Source: Azolla caroliniana (lineage: Eukaryota; Polypodiophyta). Taken from it: DNA of 64,000 bases. The notes beneath the pieces are model-generated. The model was not told the DNA's origin. It saw only the letters and a program-made list of their open reading frames with translations, and searched no databases. The stretch is taken from NCBI GenBank assembly GCA_043228905.1, contig JBHGNT010000007.1:4712001-4776000 (forward strand), in the 5' to 3' direction. A program made the position numbers and the translations under genes. This document shows positions 1-11,042 of the stretch, piece after piece. The number at the start of each line of letters is the position of its first letter. Within the stretch, counting starts at the first letter, position 1.

Positions 1-297
1 ATGTAAAATTTATTATTTACTGGATTGAAACACAATTAGAAATCACTATGCGACATGAACAGGCTTACGCATTGCAATTATGTTCGAGGTCATGAATATA
101 TTTCTTTTATTGTAGTGTATAATGAGATCATCTCTCTTTTGTAAATCTTAATTATAACGTTTCTTTCTCAGGAATTTGATACTGCCAAGGTCGCAATTGT
201 TTATTATCTATGCATAGCTGAAGTTGTTGCTTTCAAATTTATACTTTGTTTAATTCCTTTGCTTACTGGTATTCTATCGTCATGTGTAATCTAACAG

Positions 298-471
298 GAG
301 CTTGAGCATGGTACATTTGTACGCGTTAAGACAGTCTACTTGAATGGGAAACCGCGAGTTCTTACAATGAAGCAAGACTTGCATTATTGGCCTACATGGG
401 AACTACACTTTGATCCACTCACTGCAATTTGGCAGCGCACAGTGATAAAGTCATATGATAAGTCATTGTGA
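298..471 (+). CDS. Terminal exon of an unidentified gene (partial)
   Basis: An acceptor (ctaacag) ends at 297. It is followed by 57 open codons and a TGA at 469-471. The peptide begins ELEHGTFVRVKT, contains HYWPTWELHFDP and ends IKSYDKSL. Its mixed aromatic and charged composition looks like real coding sequence, unlike the AT-rich DNA around it. A possible 18-nt micro-exon (EFDTAK) lies at 172-189 between an AG and a GT, in a compatible phase, but it is too short to trust. A donor-like GT at window bases 3-4 suggests that another exon ends at the left edge. I do not recognise the family. The rest of the gene lies to the left of the window. Confidence 0.55.
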   Translation, partial: ELEHGTFVRVKTVYLNGKPRVLTMKQDLHYWPTWELHFDPLTAIWQRTVIKSYDKSL

Positions 472-1832
472 TGTGCTGTATCTCAGTGTATTATTCTTCA
501 GAGATTGGGTTACTGCCCTTGAATAACCATTCTTTTATGAAATACATATTTCATATTATATGAATAACATAATAAGAAAAACTTTTCATGCTATAATTGT
601 TTTTTCGAATTCCAATTCTTCTCTAAAATTATGAATGGAGGACCCTTGGGGCCTTGATTATGTGAAATGATTGACAAAGTATATGCTTCTCAAGAAGTTG
701 TCATGTATTTTACATACTCACTCTCATAATAATATTCACATTTTTATATCTTATTTGAATGTTTATTCATTATTGGTCGCGTTTCATATTTTACTCTTCA
801 CCCTACATTGTAGCCCTGTTGAATATATATTAACCATAATGACAAGTGTGTATCAGTTCCCATCATTAGTTTTGGTGAAAGACGTGATGTTTTCAATTGA
901 TGTTTTCCATCATCTCCTAAGAAACTGAGTTTTTGCGAGTTACCCTACATCAATTATTCTCTTAAATGTTAGTGTCAGATGGGGAGCACTTTTACTACCA
1001 CATCCTTAGAAAGGGACCAAAAAATCCAGTTGCCTGCTGTTTTTATCTTCATTGCCAAACCCATCATGACATTTTTAAAGTTACAACTAATGAGACGTGA
1101 TTCACCAATACATAAGATTATGCATGGATAAAACATATCAATAGATATTAACTATTGTGACAATCAATAAGCAACTTCCAGTTGTCATTGCCAATGGGAT
1201 AGAGCTAGAACATCATTATTGCAAGAAATACAAAAAGAAGGCATATGGTGCACTTGACAATGGATGAGAAACTGAAGCGTTACAATAAATGGCAAAATCT
1301 TCATGCAAGAGATGACAGGAGACACTGAAAATAAGAATTCACTATTTAATTATAAACACTGGGACAACTAAGAGTGAATATGTAATACGTTCTGCAATTC
1401 TGAATTCTCACACAAGGATGGTATACCAGTTATACCAGATAACCAAGTAACCAGTAATCCCCACAAACTGAATTATTTGAAAACATACCCCATGTTCTTC
1501 TCTCACTTTAAATTTGATATACTCTCAATATCTTTTGGTTTTCTGCTCATCTTAGCTATATGGAGTCCAAGTTCTGCAAGCACTTAGTTATTACTGAAAT
1601 GTATAATTCACTTTCAAATATGCACTTTAAAAGCGGAAGATGCCATCACCTGATGCACAATGCTTACCTTCATTATCTAGAATACATCCATCATACATTG
1701 GACCAACGAGTTGTCTAAATTCTCTTAGTTCAATTCATCAATTGAATTTCATAAATATGCCTTATCTTCAACTTATGTTGCATGAGGAAATTATATCAAC
1801 AAGAAATGGCTTTCATATAGAGGGCTTCAATT
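472..1832. other. Intergenic, AT-rich, nothing recognised
   Basis: This stretch holds the 3' flank of the preceding gene and anonymous AT-rich DNA. Short open frames here, such as 671-928, lack any domain, splice context or composition that would support coding. Confidence 0.5.
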
Positions 1833-1880
1833 AACCTTGTATGGCCCTTAGCTTCTACTTACTAAGGGCCATACAAGGTT
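1833..1880. repeat. Perfect 19-bp inverted repeat, hairpin A
   Basis: The arms 1833-1851 (aaccttgtatggcccttag) and 1862-1880 are exact reverse complements around a 10-nt spacer. A second perfect hairpin follows 23 bp downstream. No coding sequence is nearby. Confidence 0.9.
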
Positions 1881-1903
1881 ATAGAAGCAAGCATGTTTAA
1901 AGT

Positions 1904-1974
1904 ACTAATTGGGGCTCACAAACATGTTTGAAGTAATAGAAATTAGTGATGAATATTTGTGAGCCCCAATTAGT
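1904..1974. repeat. Perfect 19-bp inverted repeat, hairpin B
   Basis: The arms 1904-1922 (actaattggggctcacaaa) and 1956-1974 are exact reverse complements around a 33-nt spacer. Together with hairpin A this makes a compact 142-bp foldback unit, perhaps a rearranged foldback element. No target-site duplication is clear. Confidence 0.9.
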
Positions 1975-3272
1975 TAAGGGATAACATGATAAATCTTTTT
2001 AGAAGTTAGATTCATTAAGCTCATAATGACTACCTAGACTCGATGCGCAATGATCGATCTCATTGAGTTCCAAGTAAAATCACAAATTTGAATTTAGCAA
2101 CAGAGGCAGAGAGTACCTTGGCATTAACCTATTTCATCAATGCCTAGATAAATTGTCAACAGATCTAACGATTCTCCAGATAAAAACACATAAATGTGCC
2201 TGAATATTTAGCATACCAAAGTTTCCAACAGTTTCCCCATACATTATCGTAGTACTATCATGCATTACCATGAACCTAAAATCACCAATGAAACGTTTGG
2301 TATGCCACAACCAGAAATCATAGTATGACAATAACCAATCATATCTTCCTCAAACAACCTAGTTGAAGATAAACAAAATATGTTTATCTTCAATATCTTT
2401 CTACGTTCCAATACAATATCTTCAATATTCCGTCACAATAACTCAATCAGTATACACACTAAAACTCACATCTGCAAAGAAATGAAAGAAAATTATTTGT
2501 GTATGTGCACCCTGTAGATCAATCAACCTTACATTCTAAAAATGGACAAACAGAAACAGCCTGCCTTCCATTCTAAAACAGAACAAAAAAAAAATCCTGT
2601 ATACAGAGGCTCAATCAAGCTTCAATCCTAGAAGCTTAGCAATAAAATATGGATAATTTATTTAGTCACACAAGCTAGATTTATGTTCCTAAAAAACCGA
2701 GGGGAAGACAAGAGTCTCAAACCTCCTGTACTCAAACTGAATGTACGAAAATGTGGATTTTTCGGATTGTATGAGGTGGATTTAATACACTTTCAACCTC
2801 AGATCTGCGAAGGAATGACACAAAAAATCTATATGAACGTTTTGTCTTTCAGATACAATTAATTGAGCAAAACGAGTTTGTACAGGAGGCTATATCAACC
2901 TTTTGAATCGTCGAAACTGAACAAGACTTTGTTGATACAGTCACAAGACCTAGCTTTCTTTACAGCCTGAAGATCTGGAGTTCGAAGAAATGATAGAGGC
3001 TGCTTATGTGTGTATAGAAAGCTCAAAGAACCTTTTCATTGTAACAACTGCGCAAAGATAATGGATTTATATGCACATTCAAGCTCAGACCTGCGAAGAA
3101 ATGGCAGAGAAATGCAATGAGTATAGGTGGAAATATTGAAAACTTCCATTCCAAGAAATTGAGGTACATTTGTCATAAACATTTGGGGTGCAGATTCGTA
3201 CATCAGAAAAGGCTTAAAAACAGACGAATAACAGAAATGGAAACAGATATGCAATATATATGAAAGAAAGCA
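1975..3272. other. 3' flank of the methyltransferase gene with a degenerate repeated motif
   Basis: There is no gene here. A motif like CTCAGATCTGCGAAGAAATG recurs in diverged form near 2468, 2800, 2970 and 3085, each followed by purine-rich sequence. This suggests an old, spaced repeat, or possibly transcribed 3' sequence of the minus-strand gene. Function unknown. Confidence 0.4.
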
Positions 3273-4149
3273 TCAAACCTGTGGTGCGTCGTAGAAACTA
3301 TCATACAAGAAGATTGGAATGCCATCCACTTTAATTGTTCTGCAAGGTTTTACACCTGGGATAGACCAACAGAAAGAAACAACACGAGCTTCAGCAGAGA
3401 GCTCTCTCTTCATCTTTGGAAGAAGCTTTAGGTTTCCTCCTTCACTCAGATAGAGAGTAAGAACGGTGGCAGAGGTTAAATCTACATCAAATGCGTCTTT
3501 CTGCTCCACAGTGATCATGTGGTCGAGGTTCTCCTTGGAGATGGCTTGCTTTGCTTCTGCGAAGATGGATGGATCTAGCTCCACGCCATAGCCTTTGGCA
3601 CCGTAAAGCTTTGCAGCTAATTTTAAAAGAAAGCAACTTTAGGGTTTCATTACACTGACGACGGCGAGATAAATGTCGGGGAAGGAGAACATGATCAAAA
3701 AGTAGAGGAAGAGGAGAAAAGGATCCAGCACCACGCCATAGTTGTTGACAGCGTGCAAAACTTGGGATCGATAACAGAAAAGGATCGATCCGGATTCCAT
3801 ACAGGCATCTACAAGCATGAGAGCTTCCTTTGCTTGCGAAACATGAAGAAGAGAGGAGGAGGAGGAGGAGTGGGAACTAATTGCTACTCGGTAGGAGGGA
3901 GGGAGGGAGGGAGGGAGCAACAGAAGAAGAAGGTACAGAAGAAGGAAGAGATGGAAGAAATGGTGAGAGAGGAGTACCTGAGATGAGGAGGCGTCCATCG
4001 CCACAGCCAAGGTCGACGAGGTAGTCAGAAGGGCGGAGGCGGGCGAGGCGGAGCATTTGGGCGGCGACGTGGGGAGGGGTGGGCACGAAGGGGGCAAGGC
4101 GGGAGCCGAGCCAATAACGCAGCCATAGCCCAAGCCTCAAGCCCACCAT
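3273..4149 (-). CDS. FAM173/ATPSCKMT-type SAM-dependent methyltransferase
   Basis: Two exons, 4149-3978 and 3616-3273, join in phase across a GT-AG intron (3617-3977) to give 171 residues. The N-terminus (MVGLRLGLWLRYWLGSRL) is hydrophobic with arginines, as in a membrane anchor or organelle presequence. Motif I is VDLGCGDGRLLISA at about residues 45-58, and the split codon sits exactly in it. The acidic post-I motif GYGVELDP follows. LTLYLSEGGNLKLLP then VVSFCWSIPGVKP matches the LYL and IPGxKP region of this family. Known members are small class I methyltransferases; the animal enzyme methylates a lysine of the mitochondrial ATP synthase c subunit. That substrate is only an inference here. 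The reading ends DAPQV just past a possible donor at 3278, so a further 3' exon cannot be excluded. The 5' leader is pyrimidine-rich on the coding strand. Confidence 0.72.
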
Positions 4150-4392
4150 AGCCAGGCCCAGCAGAATCAGAAGAAGGAGAAGAAGCAGAAGCAGAATCAG
4201 AAGAAGAAAGAAGAAGAAGAAGAAGAAGTAACTGAAAGAGAGCTCATCATGTCTTTCCTCCTACTCTACATGACATACATACATACATGACATACATGCA
4301 TACATACATGCATACATACATAGGCAAATTCTAAATACATGACATACATACATACATAGGCAAATTCTAATATAGGAAGGTATTGCTCCCAC
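4150..4392. repeat. Upstream purine tract and CATA microsatellite
   Basis: At 4150-4240 the plus strand is (GAA)n-rich, which forms the pyrimidine-rich leader or promoter of the minus-strand methyltransferase. At 4258-4372 imperfect CATA/CATG tetranucleotide repeats occur, including a repeated block ending in taggcaaattcta. Confidence 0.7.
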
Positions 4393-4395
4393 TTG

Positions 4396-5950
4396 GAATT
4401 AGAAGGGGGTTTTCGCTACATAAGCTCCTCCTCGAAGCATATCCTCAATAATTCCATTCACTCGTTCAATTTGTCCATCGGACTCACGATGATTTGCGGA
4501 ACCCATGCTCGACATCATTCCTACTTTCTTAAAGACTTGAGTCCAAAAGTCACAAGTAACCTTAGAATCTCGATCACTGACAATGAAATAACTCACCAAC
4601 AAATTGATAAGTCAATTGTCGAGCGGTTACCATGGTTTTGGTAGGAATAAATCCAACCAATTTTGTTAGTCTTTCAACGACAACCCAAATGGCATCATGA
4701 CCACTCATCAACAAATTGATAAGCCAATTGTCGAGCGGTTACCGTGGTTTTGGTGGGAATAAATCTACCCAGTTTTGTTAGTCGGTCAACGACAACCCAA
4801 ATGGCATCATGAACCCTCTGTGTACAAGGTCAACTAACAAAAAAAATCCATTGAGATACTTTCCCATTTGTTGTTGGGAATATCTAAGGGATGTAAAAGA
4901 CCAGCAGCTTTAAGTTTTCCGACTTATTAATCCAACATTGTAAGCATTAAGTTACGTATTTGTACACGTCAAAGCGCATCTTAGGCTAGAAAAAAGTACT
5001 CGAGATGAGAACAAGTGTGCGTTGTATTCCAGGATGACCAATAGATGGTGCATCATGACATTCATGAAGAATTTTTTGTTTTACGTTTGGTAAATCTAGA
5101 ACACAAACCTTTCCACTACAGTAGAGCAAATTGTTTGTAATGTGAAAGGTCGCCTTCGACTCTCGAGGGTAGGGTGCTAGTAACGACATCTAAACCAGAT
5201 TCGGCTTTCGTCCAATATTTCGGGAAATAATTGTCATCAACGTATTTCCCTCGAAGGTGACCTAAAAGAACAGATTTTATTTCCATGAAGCTAAGCATGT
5301 TAACTTCTTTGATGCAACTAAGAGCATTCGCAACAGTGTTCATAGAACCCTTGCGATACCATATGGAAAAATCAAAATCTTGCATAAGGTCAGTCCGACG
5401 GCCTTTACGACCAACAAGATCTGGTTGGTCACAAAAATACTTCAAGGATTGATGGTCTGGTGTAACCACAATTTGATTTCCATAAAGATAATGCCTCCAT
5501 GTTTTTAGTGCATGTATTACCGCCGCGAACAATTATTTCTCTTGAACCAAATACCGAGATTGACTATCATCAAGCTTTTTACTTTCAAAAGCGATAGGGT
5601 GACCGCCTTGATAAAGGATGGCACCAATAGCATAATCATTAGCATCAGTTTCGATTGAGAAAGGCTTAGAAGGGTCCGGTAATAGAAGAGTGTGAGTTTG
5701 ACACACATGCTCTTTGAGTGTCTCAAATGATGTGTCAAGTTTTTCATTCCAGGAAATTGGTTTGACAGACTTGCGTGGATGACCTTTTAAAAGGTCAGTT
5801 AATGGTGTAGTCAAATTGGAATAGTTACGAATTGATTTTCATAAAAATCCAATAAATCCTAAGAATGATCGAAGTTCACGAATATTACGAGGAATGGGCC
5901 AAAGTTTAACCTTTTCAATACGAGAAGGTTCAATTTCAACGCCACTACGA
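4396..5950 (-). pseudogene. Degenerate Ty3/Gypsy pol (RT end, RNase H, integrase)
   Basis: Read right to left on the minus strand, the order is as follows. The end of reverse transcriptase is at about 5950-5830 (WPIPRNIRELRSFLGFIGF, with a stop just after). The connection and RNase H come next (PISWNEKLDTSFETLKEH, then FSIETDANDYAIGAILYQGG at about 5670-5610). The RNase H tail is at 5530-5300 (VTPDHQSLKYF). The integrase zinc-binding segment is at 5110-4990 (HECHDAPSIGHPGIQRT), and the integrase core start is at 4600-4400 (VSDRDSKVTCDFW). This domain order defines Ty3/Gypsy. Frames are broken by stops and shifts, and the 5' part of RT and the integrase C-terminus are missing. The element is dead. 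It probably belongs with the LTR at 8334-8768. Confidence 0.85.
4597..4812. repeat. 112-bp tandem duplication inside the Gypsy integrase
   Basis: The block beginning caacaaattgataag at 4597 recurs at 4709 with a few substitutions, a period of 112 bp. It duplicates part of the integrase core and breaks the frame. Confidence 0.8.
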
Positions 5951-6510
5951 CAAAGCACGGATGATGAAGCTACGACCGATAAGGTTACGAACGTGGAAGT
6001 CCACGTGATGAGGCTAGGAACTCTAGAAGTTGTGAGTGATGAGACTATGAACTTAGGAAGCTATGGAGCACGAACGATGGGGCTAAGAGCGTGGAACTTT
6101 AGAAATTGGGAACGACACAAGAGCATGAAGACAAAGATGAAGAAGGAGACAAGATGGCATGAAATGAGGATACTAGATTGACGTGTCAATGACTGGCATT
6201 GAATCCCTTGAAAGGGATCAAGGAAGAGTTACAAGTATTTATACATGTTTGTGGCCTCTACATGTAGTTCCATGCATCAACCCATTTTCATGCAAAATCT
6301 TCTGGAGCTTTCTAGAAGCTTCTAAAAACTCCTAGAACATTGAATAGATAATCTACTAAGATAGATAACCCGATTATGTACTTGGATGTGTTGGTTAGAT
6401 GATGAGTGACATGATTATTGTCATGTCCGTAACATTATCCTCCCATTTATGACCGTCTTTTCGGAAGCGTGGCAGTCATGTCCATGACATTATCCTCCCC
6501 TTTACGGCCA
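5951..6510. other. Unassigned segment inside the Gypsy remnant
   Basis: There is no recognisable protein. Imperfect GATGAAGCTACGA / GATGAGGCTAGGA-type repeats occur at about 5960-6110. A perfect trimeric heat-shock-type element (TTCtaGAAgcTTC) is at 6310-6322. Short copies of a gtcatgtccrtracattatcctccc unit flank 6418-6497. This may be the remains of gag or untranslated sequence of the surrounding element. Confidence 0.4.
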
Positions 6511-6860
6511 CCTTTTTGGAAGTGTGGCGTAGGGATGAGTTGAAAGAGAAAATCGGAGTAGGTTGAGGAGTGGTTGACCATGTGCGGTCCTCACCGGAGA
6601 ATGGAACACGAGTGAACGTGAACGACCATGTGTGGTCCTCCTCATCGAGTCATCGGGAATTGAGGCACCAATAGGCGTGAGCAACCATCCATGGTCCTCA
6701 CAGCCTTTTTGGAAGCGTGGCGTAGGGATGAGTTGAAAGAGAAAATCGGAGTAGGTTGAGGAGTGGTTGACCATGTGCGGTCCTCACCGGAGAATGGAAC
6801 ATGAGTGAACGTGAGCGACCAATAGGCGTGAGCGACCATGCGCGGTCCTCACAAATCTCT
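6511..6860. repeat. 193-bp tandem duplication
   Basis: A unit starting ccttttt-ggaag-gtggcg at 6511 is repeated at 6704. The second copy is shorter and ends near 6860. Short open frames in it are repeated copies of the same frame, not genes. Confidence 0.85.
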
Positions 6861-6911
6861 ATCTTGAATAATAATGGCAGCTCCTCGAGGCCCAACCATG
6901 GTTCTACCATC

Positions 6912-7171
6912 AATGTAATTTCCTAGTTAGCCTTATATTAAAATGTCAACCCAACATGTATTGATATGGTCGAGAAAGTGTATTGCGTGAAAAAACAAGT
7001 CCATTTGCAAGTAATATTCTAGTTTTGCGAGTAACAAGCAAATGTAATTTCCTAGTTAGCCTTATATTAAAATGTCAACCCAACATGTATTGATATGGTC
7101 GAGAAAGTGTATTGCGTGAAAAAACAAGTCCATTTGTAAGTAATATTCTAGTTTTGCGAGTAACAAGCAAA
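6912..7171. repeat. 129-bp tandem duplication, two near-identical copies
   Basis: The copy at 6912-7040 and the copy at 7041-7171 begin aatgtaatttcctag and differ at very few positions, which points to a recent duplication. Confidence 0.92.
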
Positions 7172-7757
7172 TGTTATGAAAAAAATGATAAAATAAGGCA
7201 CTACTCATAAGAGTCAAGTAGTGATGAAAACAAGGGTAAAAAAACCCATGTGTTACCTCCTAAAAAAAAAAGTCACAAATAAATGGATGGCGCGAGGTAT
7301 ACATGTATACACCCCAATATGGTGGTTGTAATTTGCACATTTGTGACATAAGCCACAAATTGATAAAAGTGGTGGTGGCATTGTGCGCAAAGATGTAGTA
7401 CTCAAATCTATGAGTAAAACATAAATAAGGGAACTCATGTATTTTTAATCGAGTTCTAAGGCTCAATTACATGTGTTAAACCTAGAGAACACTTTGGAAA
7501 AAATGTTCAAAAAGCGGCATGATGACCACTCAATATGAAAAAATAGTCTACATAAATCGTTACACCATTAAACGTGCGGAAATAGTGTAGATGAACTTAA
7601 AATAATGGTAAGAAAGAGAGTTAATTGTGGGTGGGTAAATGACAATTACGAGAAAATCATCAGAAAGTGAAGAGACAATTTGTGTAATTAGAAAATAATT
7701 AGAATAATAATCCATTAGGTGTATGAAACATTAAGCATGCCATTAGGTAAGAAACCC
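7172..7757. other. Anonymous AT-rich sequence
   Basis: I see no coding, RNA or transposon signature. The stretch lies inside the presumed Gypsy element. Confidence 0.4.
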
Positions 7758-8010
7758 TGGGGTAGTCGACATGCACCTCCTCAAGACCACCACACCCATA
7801 GAATCGGCAAAGTGATGGCTCAATAGAGAGTAGAGTGGCACAAGTAAGGGACATATACCTCGTCAAGGCCATAACATCCCATAGAATCGACCAACTGATG
7901 GCTCAATAGAGAGTAGAGTGGCATAGGTAGGCGATAGACACCTTGTCAAGGCCCCAACATCCCACAGAATCGGCCAAGTGATGGCTCAATAAAGGGAAGA
8001 GTGGCATACT
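7758..8010. repeat. 83-bp tandem repeat, three copies
   Basis: The phrase gatggctcaata occurs at 7814, 7897 and 7980, a fixed 83-bp period. The copies have diverged moderately. Confidence 0.88.
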
Positions 8011-8320
8011 CAACATCATATGCAAAAGGGCCATGATGTGAACGTGCACGATTAGGGAAAACACGCGCTCGACCCGATGCACAATAAGATTGTAAATCAT
8101 ATGAACGTAGAAAGAATAAAGAAAAGAAAAGAAAAGAAAACATAATACAATTTCCATGCGACCAAGAATAACGCATCATAGAAAAAGAAGAGAGATAGAG
8201 AAAGAAGAATATCGGGTTTAGAACGTTGTTTTGATCCTGAGAAGAGCATGCCAAGCCTTGTTAGATCCCCATCGCTCACATGCAAAAAACATCAAAACAA
8301 CAAAAAAAAAGTCAGTAAAT

Positions 8321-8332
8321 GCTCTGATACCA
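8321..8332 (-). other. Primer-binding site complementary to initiator tRNA-Met
   Basis: gctctgatacca on the plus strand is TGGTATCAGAGC on the minus strand, the usual plant retrotransposon primer site. It lies one base inside the LTR that begins at 8334, which fixes the element as minus-strand. Confidence 0.8.
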
Positions 8333-8333
8333 C

Positions 8334-8768
8334 TGTTAAGAGTCTATTACTAATTAATAGACCAAAATAAAGTAAAAGAAGGAAAACATATTGGATAGAA
8401 GAACCCGTTCCACCAGACCACCCCCGAGCTATGATCTAGACATAGCCAACCTACCACCGACGTCCCATACCGCTGGATATTAGGATGACTAATACAATGG
8501 AAGAGATTACACGATCGTCGAGACGAAAGCCTAGCCCGCACCACCGGTGTCCTTATCGGGGTAGCTAAGCTGCATATTGATACCTCTTCATAAGCCCCTT
8601 GAGTAGATGTGCTTTTTTAAAAGGCTCTCCATTCATTAGTTGCCTAAATCATGATAGTGCATGCACCTATCATTCCTTCTATCCAATCACATTAGTCCCC
8701 CTTTTAACATTAGTGGACATACCCTTCACTTATTGACCTACCCTCACCTACATTATGTGTACATAACA
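8334..8768 (-). mobile_element. 5' LTR of the minus-strand (probably Gypsy) element
   Basis: The 435-bp segment starts TGTTAAGAG and ends ACATAACA, giving a perfect 5-bp terminal inverted repeat (TGTTA/TAACA). It abuts a tRNA-Met primer site on one side and, on the other, a Copia gag fragment that it interrupts. No partner LTR is visible to the left, so the 3' end is lost or has diverged. Confidence 0.7.
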
Positions 8769-9248
8769 GAGACGCATATCTCCTTGATCTTGGAGGTGTA
8801 GTCAGCCACCGACATGTCTCTCTGCCGGACATTGCTAAGCTCAAGTTTGAGTTGTAGCTTTATGGCTGACGTGCTTGTGACGAAGATCCTCTTTAGGTTC
8901 GTCTAAGCATCTTTCGGCATCTTGGCATCCCGAATGTAGCTCAAAAGCTAGCCACTCACACAAGATGCAAAACAGTACATCACCCTACTCGCCACCTGCT
9001 CCCAGGTCGTAAAGTCTCTATGTGTCAAATCTGGGGCTGCCTTATTTGCTCCTTCCACATAACTCCAGTACCCGTGCCCAAGCAGGTACTGATGCATCTT
9101 GTACAACCAATATATGTGGTTGCTCCAATCGAGCTTTTTTGTCAAAAGAAACTTCTCATGCCTCTATCCATGTTCCTGTCTTCGATTTTCCAAAAAAAGA
9201 GCTTGTCTCTATGCTTGTTCGCTGTAGAGGATTATTCTAACCCTCACA
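8769..9248 (-). pseudogene. Copia gag fragment (family 1), 5' part only
   Basis: The minus strand from about 9145 encodes KLDWSNHIYWLYKMHQYLLG, then HGYWSYVEGANKAAP, and after a stop LLSYIRDAKMPKDA and RQRDMSVADYTSKIKEIC. This is the same gag as in the elements at 30676 and 59994. It is cut at 8769 by the LTR to the left and carries in-frame stops. Confidence 0.88.
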
Positions 9249-9259
9249 CTTTGATACCA
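9249..9259 (-). other. Copia family 1 primer-binding site (variant)
   Basis: ctttgatacca on the plus strand reads TGGTATCAAAG on the minus strand, directly adjoining the LTR. Confidence 0.7.
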
Positions 9260-9727
9260 TGTAAAAGAATACATGCGGAAGCTTATGAACAACAAACTCA
9301 ACCAACTAAGTTAGACAACAACAAATAGTTAGGTATACACATAGGATATGGGGAGAGGGAGAGAGACAAATTGTGTAAGGAGACAACGAAAAACTTCTAT
9401 TACGAAAATGACTTAGTGTTCTGTACTATCTACATATAACATGCTCACAGAGTACTTTTTATACAAGCCTTGACAGGTGGGCTTACACAAGTACTATTAG
9501 TACTTTAATGCTCATTAATGAACCTGACACGGATTAGCCTATAATAGGCCTATTTACTAAAATATGCATCTAGGCTCCCTAACGACATGTCAAATTCCAT
9601 CCGACTCGGCCAACCGATTCGACTTACAACTTATTTAGCCGATTCGGGCCTAGCCGATCAATACACATTGGATCCGGTTCTCAACTTTTTCAGCTAATCT
9701 GGCCCATGTTAAGCTTGTTTCTCAACA
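9260..9727 (-). mobile_element. 5' LTR of the truncated Copia family 1 element
   Basis: It starts TGTAAAAGAATACATGCGGAAG and ends TTTCTCAACA. It is similar in layout to the LTRs at 30676 and 36360 (gcggaagc near the start, CTCAACA at the end). With the gag fragment it marks a truncated third copy of this family. Confidence 0.72.
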
Positions 9728-11034
9728 CTTAGGGTATGTGATTGAATTATGTGGAAAATGAATGTTAGTATGATCGATTATTTTCGGTGATTATTGTGTG
9801 TGTAGTCTTGTTAGTATGATCCATTGCTTTTCGTGATTATTGTCTATGGAAAATGGACGTTAGTATGATCGTTGCCAAGCAACCATTATAGGTAGTTTGG
9901 GTTCCAGCCTGCACGACGAGTTGGGCTTCTGTTTTCAGACATGAGTTTAGCTCCTAAATGCACACTTTAAATGAACACTCATGTATTTCAAAACGGTGGA
10001 GAATATGTTACCAATGATAAAGTTAAAACAGATGCAAATCTTTCAAGAAAGTTGTTTTCTTAACCACAAACACACATATTGTGTCATGATATTGCCCCAA
10101 ACAAGATTTGAGCCCATGAACCTGTGATACATTTGTTATAATACATATGATATTACTTTCATTTGTTATTTCACCTAAGTTTTAGAACTTTTCGAAATAA
10201 TTGAGAAAATTCATGAATATTTTTGAATACTTTGGAGCTTTCTAGAAACTCTAAGAATACTCTTAAAGACCCTATAAATAGAGCCATATTGTATTATTTT
10301 TGTGTCTCTTGATTTGACTCCTTCCAAATCTCAAAGAAAAAATAATTGATAACAAATGTCATGCAACTTGAAAGGGTCTTATGAGTTTGGATATATTCAA
10401 GGATACTAAAAATCATCAATAAGGTTTGCAGTGAGTGCAAAAGACTTATACAAAGAAACACAAGCATATGAGACATTACTCGTCAATTTTCCCACATACA
10501 AGAGAAAGCAGGTGCATATCCTAAATTTTGGAGAAACCTAAGAGGGAGATATGTTGAGAGCCATGGTGACCTAACTCTTATGAACTTGTCCATGCATTGT
10601 GAGAACTCACACAAGCAATGAAATGCAAGAACGATAATATTGATGGTTCCCTTTTGAATATGCCTTCCTTCTTTACGATCGAGAATGTACGCACAGGGCT
10701 TAAGAAACGAGCCTCTTGAAAGGCGAGAGAGCAAGGTATAAAGGTTGAAATGCTCAAATGGACGAGAAAGGAGGCACATGCATATGGATAAACAAGATGT
10801 ATAATCATGTATCACAACATGGTGTGCCTTTTTCAAAATGCAATACAAAAGTGGATCAAACCATTACGTGAAGGTAGAGATGTAATTGGTGGGAGTGACT
10901 ATCAGACACTCATGCCAGGGTTAGTTATTGCGAGAACTAGTTGGATTTAGATCGGGAGTCAAGACAAAAGGAAGGTAGATTCCAAGGAAACAACAGGGCG
11001 ACATCGATCACCATGGGCACTCTGTGGAGTGTTG
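9728..11034. other. Intergenic, LTR-like promoter segment near 10.2 kb
   Basis: No gene is supported. At 10140-10310 a segment with ctttctagaaactcta and a TATA-like cctataaatagagcc resembles the U3/R of an LTR, but no ends can be defined. Around 9760-9870 the phrase ttagtatgatc recurs three times. Confidence 0.4.
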
Positions 11035-11042
11035 TTAATTAA

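Noticed and set aside
6502-6913. Three overlapping minus-strand frames of 65-90 codons
   Set aside because: They are copies of the same frame created by the 193-bp tandem duplication, with no protein resemblance.
7758-8010. Possible CRISPR-like regular repeats (83-bp period)
   Set aside because: The repeat is contiguous and tandem with no unique spacers of constant length, and this is a plant nuclear context.
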